Assembly: GCF_905475465.1 (NCBI RefSeq)
Contig: NC_062247.1
Coordinates: forward strand, 11,222,001 to 11,286,000
DNA: 64,000 bases
From: Pieris napi
Taxonomy: Eukaryota > Arthropoda > Insecta > Lepidoptera > Pieridae
Direction: 5' to 3'
Position numbers and translations under genes: made by a program
The notes under the pieces: generated by a model
What the model was told of the DNA's origin: nothing
The model's database searches: none
What the model saw: the letters and a program-made list of their open reading frames with translations, nothing else
In this document: positions 61,801 to 64,000 of the stretch, in pieces
Layout: each line of letters begins with the position of its first letter
How positions within the stretch are numbered: the first letter of the stretch is position 1

Positions 61801-63489
61801 AAAAATCTTATTTCAATTACGTGGAGGTTCCAGAATTAGACGCTAAGGTAAGGTTTAAAGTATAGAGTTTTATAACTCTTGTAGTTTGCAGATACCTTAA
61901 AACCTCTTGGATTAAATAACCAAGTGCAATAATAGGGATAGCGGGGAAGGATTGGAAAATAATGGCGAGGATGAGAGACAAATGGAAGAATTTGCAGGAG
62001 ACCTTCACTCCGTAGGAGATCGTGTTTTACTACTGTTAAACACATGGGCCTAATGTAATCCTGATTATTAAGTACCCGAATACAGGCGTCAGGCTGTTTT
62101 TAATTTATTTATTGAAGTAAAACTTCTTTAAGCGCGACTAGGGGAGGGGACTGATTTAAGTTCAGTTACTTGGTAATGTTCATTTAGGATAGCATTCACT
62201 CGTTTTATTTGATACTGATTCTTGTAATTATGTTATTATTATTATGAAAATATTTGAATGAAATAATACAATAATAAAATATATTTAAAATAATAAAATA
62301 AATATTTATAATGAAGTACAAGTAACATGTGACCAAATTAAAATTCCACTAAAGAGGGGTAATTAAGGTTCCCATCCTAGCTTGCCTTTCTTTTGTTATA
62401 GATACGGCCAGTTTTTTCGTATGAATAATCTTTGTTAAGCACATGAATAATAAATATTAAATTATAATATGATATTTCTTATTTAAGTTAATATTTAATC
62501 ATTTCAGTGATATATGCCGTCAACGCCAAAGAAGTTTTAATTCAATCGCGCATATACGTTACACGCACACGCTTTATTTTTATTTTATTCACATGTACGA
62601 ATACTAAAGTTCATGGACCTTTTGTGTACTTAACAGGTAATAAATATATTTTACAGGTCCTCCAAATGTTCTATGAAGGTGATGAAGCATCCATGATACT
62701 GGTGCTTCCCAATGAAATCGATGGAATAATCCAGCTAGCGGAGAAATTACGAGACCCATCAGCAGTCGACAGAGCCATTTTTAACATGTACTATAGACAA
62801 GTCCATGTCACAATTCCTAAGTTCAAAATTGAAACTACAACAAATCTGAGACTTGTTTTATCAAATGTAACTTATTATTTTCTAAAGTTTTTTAAACCTT
62901 GTGTTTTCTATAACGTTTTTAGATAATACTTAGACCTAACTTCCGATTTTAAATCTTCATTTATGTTGGCGAACATAATAATAACAAAGCCCGTTTATTA
63001 TCTTGACAGTACAGTTTAGATTTGTAATATAAATTTTCTTTTTCTTGTTATCCTAATATCCTAACTTGCTTCTGTGTCATTGATCGGAACCCCTTCACGA
63101 GTAAAGGCGTCCTCCAGCTTTTTCTAAATAACTCTGTCTATTGCTTCCTTTCTCCATTCTTCATTCGCTTCCTACTAAAGCTTCTATATATTCTATCCAC
63201 CTTCTTTCCCTTGTCCCTTTCGATATAAGGAACATTACACACAAAACCTTTGTTTTAAATTACTACTACATTAAATAATCTTATTCTGCTTACATTTTTA
63301 TGGGCAATTAGAATAATCCAATTTAGAATTGAATATTTTTTCAGATGAACGTTACGAAACTATTTGTACCCGGACAAGCCCGTTTAAGTAAAATGCTAAT
63401 GGAATGGGATGACTTATTTATAACTGATGCCATACAGAAGGCTTTCATTGAAGTCAACGAGGATGGCGCAGAAGCTGCAGCAGCCAACG
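49853..63489 (+). CDS. Serpin gene 4 (serpin-1-like; exons 1-8, exon 9 beyond window)
   Basis: Secreted serpin truncated only by the window end. Exons: 49853-49874, 50853-50941, 57746-57889, 59233-59436, 59881-59979, 61707-61847, 62657-62866, 63345-63489. These encode 351 residues up to the hinge EVNEDGAEAAAAN. Alignment to genes 2 and 3 puts the missing loop exon just past base 64000, because the last bases match the end of intron 8. Signal peptide (MKLALFFLFSVAAVTIA) and shutter motif are intact. Differences from genes 2/3 include VNPYSLNANTHAV (exon 5), NYVEV (exon 6), and IIQLAEKL and NLRLVLSN in exon 7. Exon 7 ends AAT before GTAACT where the other copies end in AAG, a weaker donor context. 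Intron 2 is enlarged by a Ty3/gypsy element. The reactive-site specificity cannot be read. Confidence 0.9.
51138..51327 (-). repeat. 3' LTR of the CsRn1-type element
   Basis: 190 bp, matching the LTR at 55171-55360 without a difference that I can see. Preceded by AGTG target duplication; the polypurine tract (AAGAAGGGGG on the minus strand) abuts it. Confidence 0.92.
51549..53930 (-). pseudogene. Pol: reverse transcriptase palm, RNase H, integrase (793-aa frame)
   Basis: Long minus-strand frame of the LTR element. RT palm: YLDD at residues 88-91, after FPRMTFGLRNAAQTFQRF. RNase H: TDAS at 241-244, KELLA near 282 and YTDHKPL near 306. Integrase: HHCC finger H435, H439, C469, C472, and catalytic D500 (HIDLIGPLP), D560 (TSDQG) and E596 (ANGKIERWH). 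The GPY/F module is at 721-723. All catalytic residues are kept, so this half is young. The first ATG lies inside RT, so the frame is a continuation of the upstream gag-pro frame, not an independent gene. Confidence 0.92.
53893..55068 (-). pseudogene. Gag C-terminus, protease and start of reverse transcriptase (391-aa frame)
   Basis: Open frame of the LTR element. Residues ~20-60 form an alanine- and leucine-rich, possibly coiled segment. A CHCC zinc finger has C89, H92, C102 and C106, the type found in CsRn1 Gag. The aspartic protease active site DTGA is at 154-157. The RT fingers begin near residue 315 (ELGICRPSSSPWASPLH). Only ~100 bp separate the frame from the 5' LTR, so the matrix/capsid part of Gag is gone. 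The frame runs out at a stop in RT and pol resumes in another frame at ~53.9 kb beside T/A runs, which looks like a small indel. The element is therefore unlikely to be autonomous. Confidence 0.88.
55151..55169 (-). other. Primer binding site, tRNA-Trp type
   Basis: The plus strand reads as the 3' end of insect tRNA-Trp including CCA, so the minus-strand retroelement RNA would pair with that tRNA to prime reverse transcription. Confidence 0.8.
55171..55360 (-). repeat. 5' LTR of the CsRn1-type element
   Basis: 190 bp copy followed by AGTG. On the internal side one base separates it from the tRNA-Trp primer binding site. Confidence 0.92.
56068..56460 (+). mobile_element. Longer MITE of the MSANTD-element family, intron 2 of serpin gene 4
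   Basis: About 390 bp. Between the shared ends it keeps sequence matching 46090-46275 of the full element (AATGTAAGAGAATAATAATA ... TGACTCCTTTTCCAGTC), so it marks an intermediate deletion stage. The right end carries an extra palindrome, AGTATAACTTAAGAAGTTATACT. Confidence 0.6.
57420..57632 (+). mobile_element. LINE 3' end, intron 2 of serpin gene 4
   Basis: Same LINE terminus as in genes 2 and 3. Confidence 0.6.
58405..59178 (+). pseudogene. LINE reverse transcriptase, shortened, intron 3 of serpin gene 4
   Basis: Same LINE with GVTQG and FADV. Internal deletions remove part of the C-terminal region after ~58.98 kb, and the tail is a long T run. Confidence 0.78.
60095..60480 (-). repeat. 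Dispersed repeat in intron 5 of serpin gene 4
   Basis: Copy of the repeat in gene 2 intron 5, with a deletion that shifts the fortuitous frame. Confidence 0.45.
60948..61546 (-). mobile_element. Helitron-like element, intron 5 of serpin gene 4, without nested insertion
   Basis: Same outer element as in genes 2/3, but AGTATTTTATCAATATAA is continuous, showing the pre-insertion state. Confidence 0.6.
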
Positions 63490-64000
63490 GTAAGGCGCGA
63501 TATAAATTATTATGACATTTAAAATATATAATTCTAACTCAATTTTGACTTAAATCGGTTAGTGAGTATGCTCACTGAGAACAAAGGATTAAACAAAGGA
63601 ACAAAAAAAAACAAGTGAGACAAAGGACTGTGACTGATTAGTTAAAATAGAGCCTGTATGGCAGGGGTCCGACGGTGAATAAATATCGTGATCCAATACC
63701 ACAATAACTGTCTCAGTATATATTGAATCAACTGGTGGGACTATACTTTCAATAGATTGGAGCCTGGGTTACATTTTTCTTATGTAACCTAAATGACCGG
63801 CAACGCATTGAATGCCTACTGTCAACGGTCTATGAGCTGTATCAGTTGCTCAACTGCTCGTTTGCCCCATGTAACACAAAAAAATATGACAGTTACTTTT
63901 TATGACAGTAAATATGTTTGAATTGGATGTTACTGGCCTTGACTTATTATATTACACAACATTTTTTCAACAATTGTTCGATAATTTTCTATTATATTTT

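Larger units (their letters stand above)
48661..64000 (+). repeat. Tandem duplication unit holding serpin gene 4 (incomplete)
   Basis: Starts at the same boundary as units 2 and 3 and runs past the window. Contains the LTR element, and lacks both 5S units and the nested Helitron. Confidence 0.7.

Overview
The window is eukaryotic, AT-rich and packed with transposon debris. Small GT-AG exons, long introns, Helitrons with TC...CTAG ends, tRNA-derived SINEs of types common in butterflies and moths, and the serpin sequence itself all point to a lepidopteran. Which species cannot be told from the sequence.

The window is a tandem array of four plus-strand secreted serpin genes (genes 1-4), each with nine coding exons at identical positions and phases. 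Gene 1 runs from base 1 (the G of its ATG) to 10061. Gene 2 is 13328-24761 and gene 3 is 30839-42117. Gene 4 starts at 49853 and loses its last exon to the window end. Every exon reads open and every junction has GT-AG. The complete products are 392-393 aa, with a signal peptide, the NAIYFKG shutter motif, the EEG/EDG...AAAA inhibitory hinge and the C-terminal RPFYF segment. The layout and sequence are those of lepidopteran serpin-1. The hinge is in exon 8 and the reactive loop in exon 9, where moth serpin-1 genes carry alternative exons; here I see one exon 9 per gene, and diversity comes from whole-gene duplication. Genes 2 and 3 have nearly the same loop; gene 1 has a different one.

The array grew by duplication of 17-19 kb units with boundaries near 11.96, 29.66 and 48.66 kb. 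A Helitron nested in another Helitron in intron 5, and 5S rDNA in intron 3, are shared by genes 2 and 3 and absent from gene 4. Spacers 2 and 3 share a LINE deletion that spacer 1 lacks. The simplest history is that gene 2 plus its downstream spacer was duplicated last, giving gene 3. Some exonic changes group genes 3 and 4 instead, which suggests gene conversion.

The introns and spacers hold: 5'-truncated LINEs (R1-, RTE- and jockey/CR1-like), Helitrons, SINEs, Tc1/mariner and piggyBac remnants, a young but gag-deleted CsRn1-type Ty3/gypsy element in intron 2 of gene 4 (51138-55360), a full-length 5S rRNA gene in intron 3 of gene 3, and a ~1.95 kb element in spacer 3 (44356-46308) that carries a decayed multi-exon MSANTD (Myb/SANT-like) gene and is the apparent parent of MITEs in intron 2 of genes 2-4.
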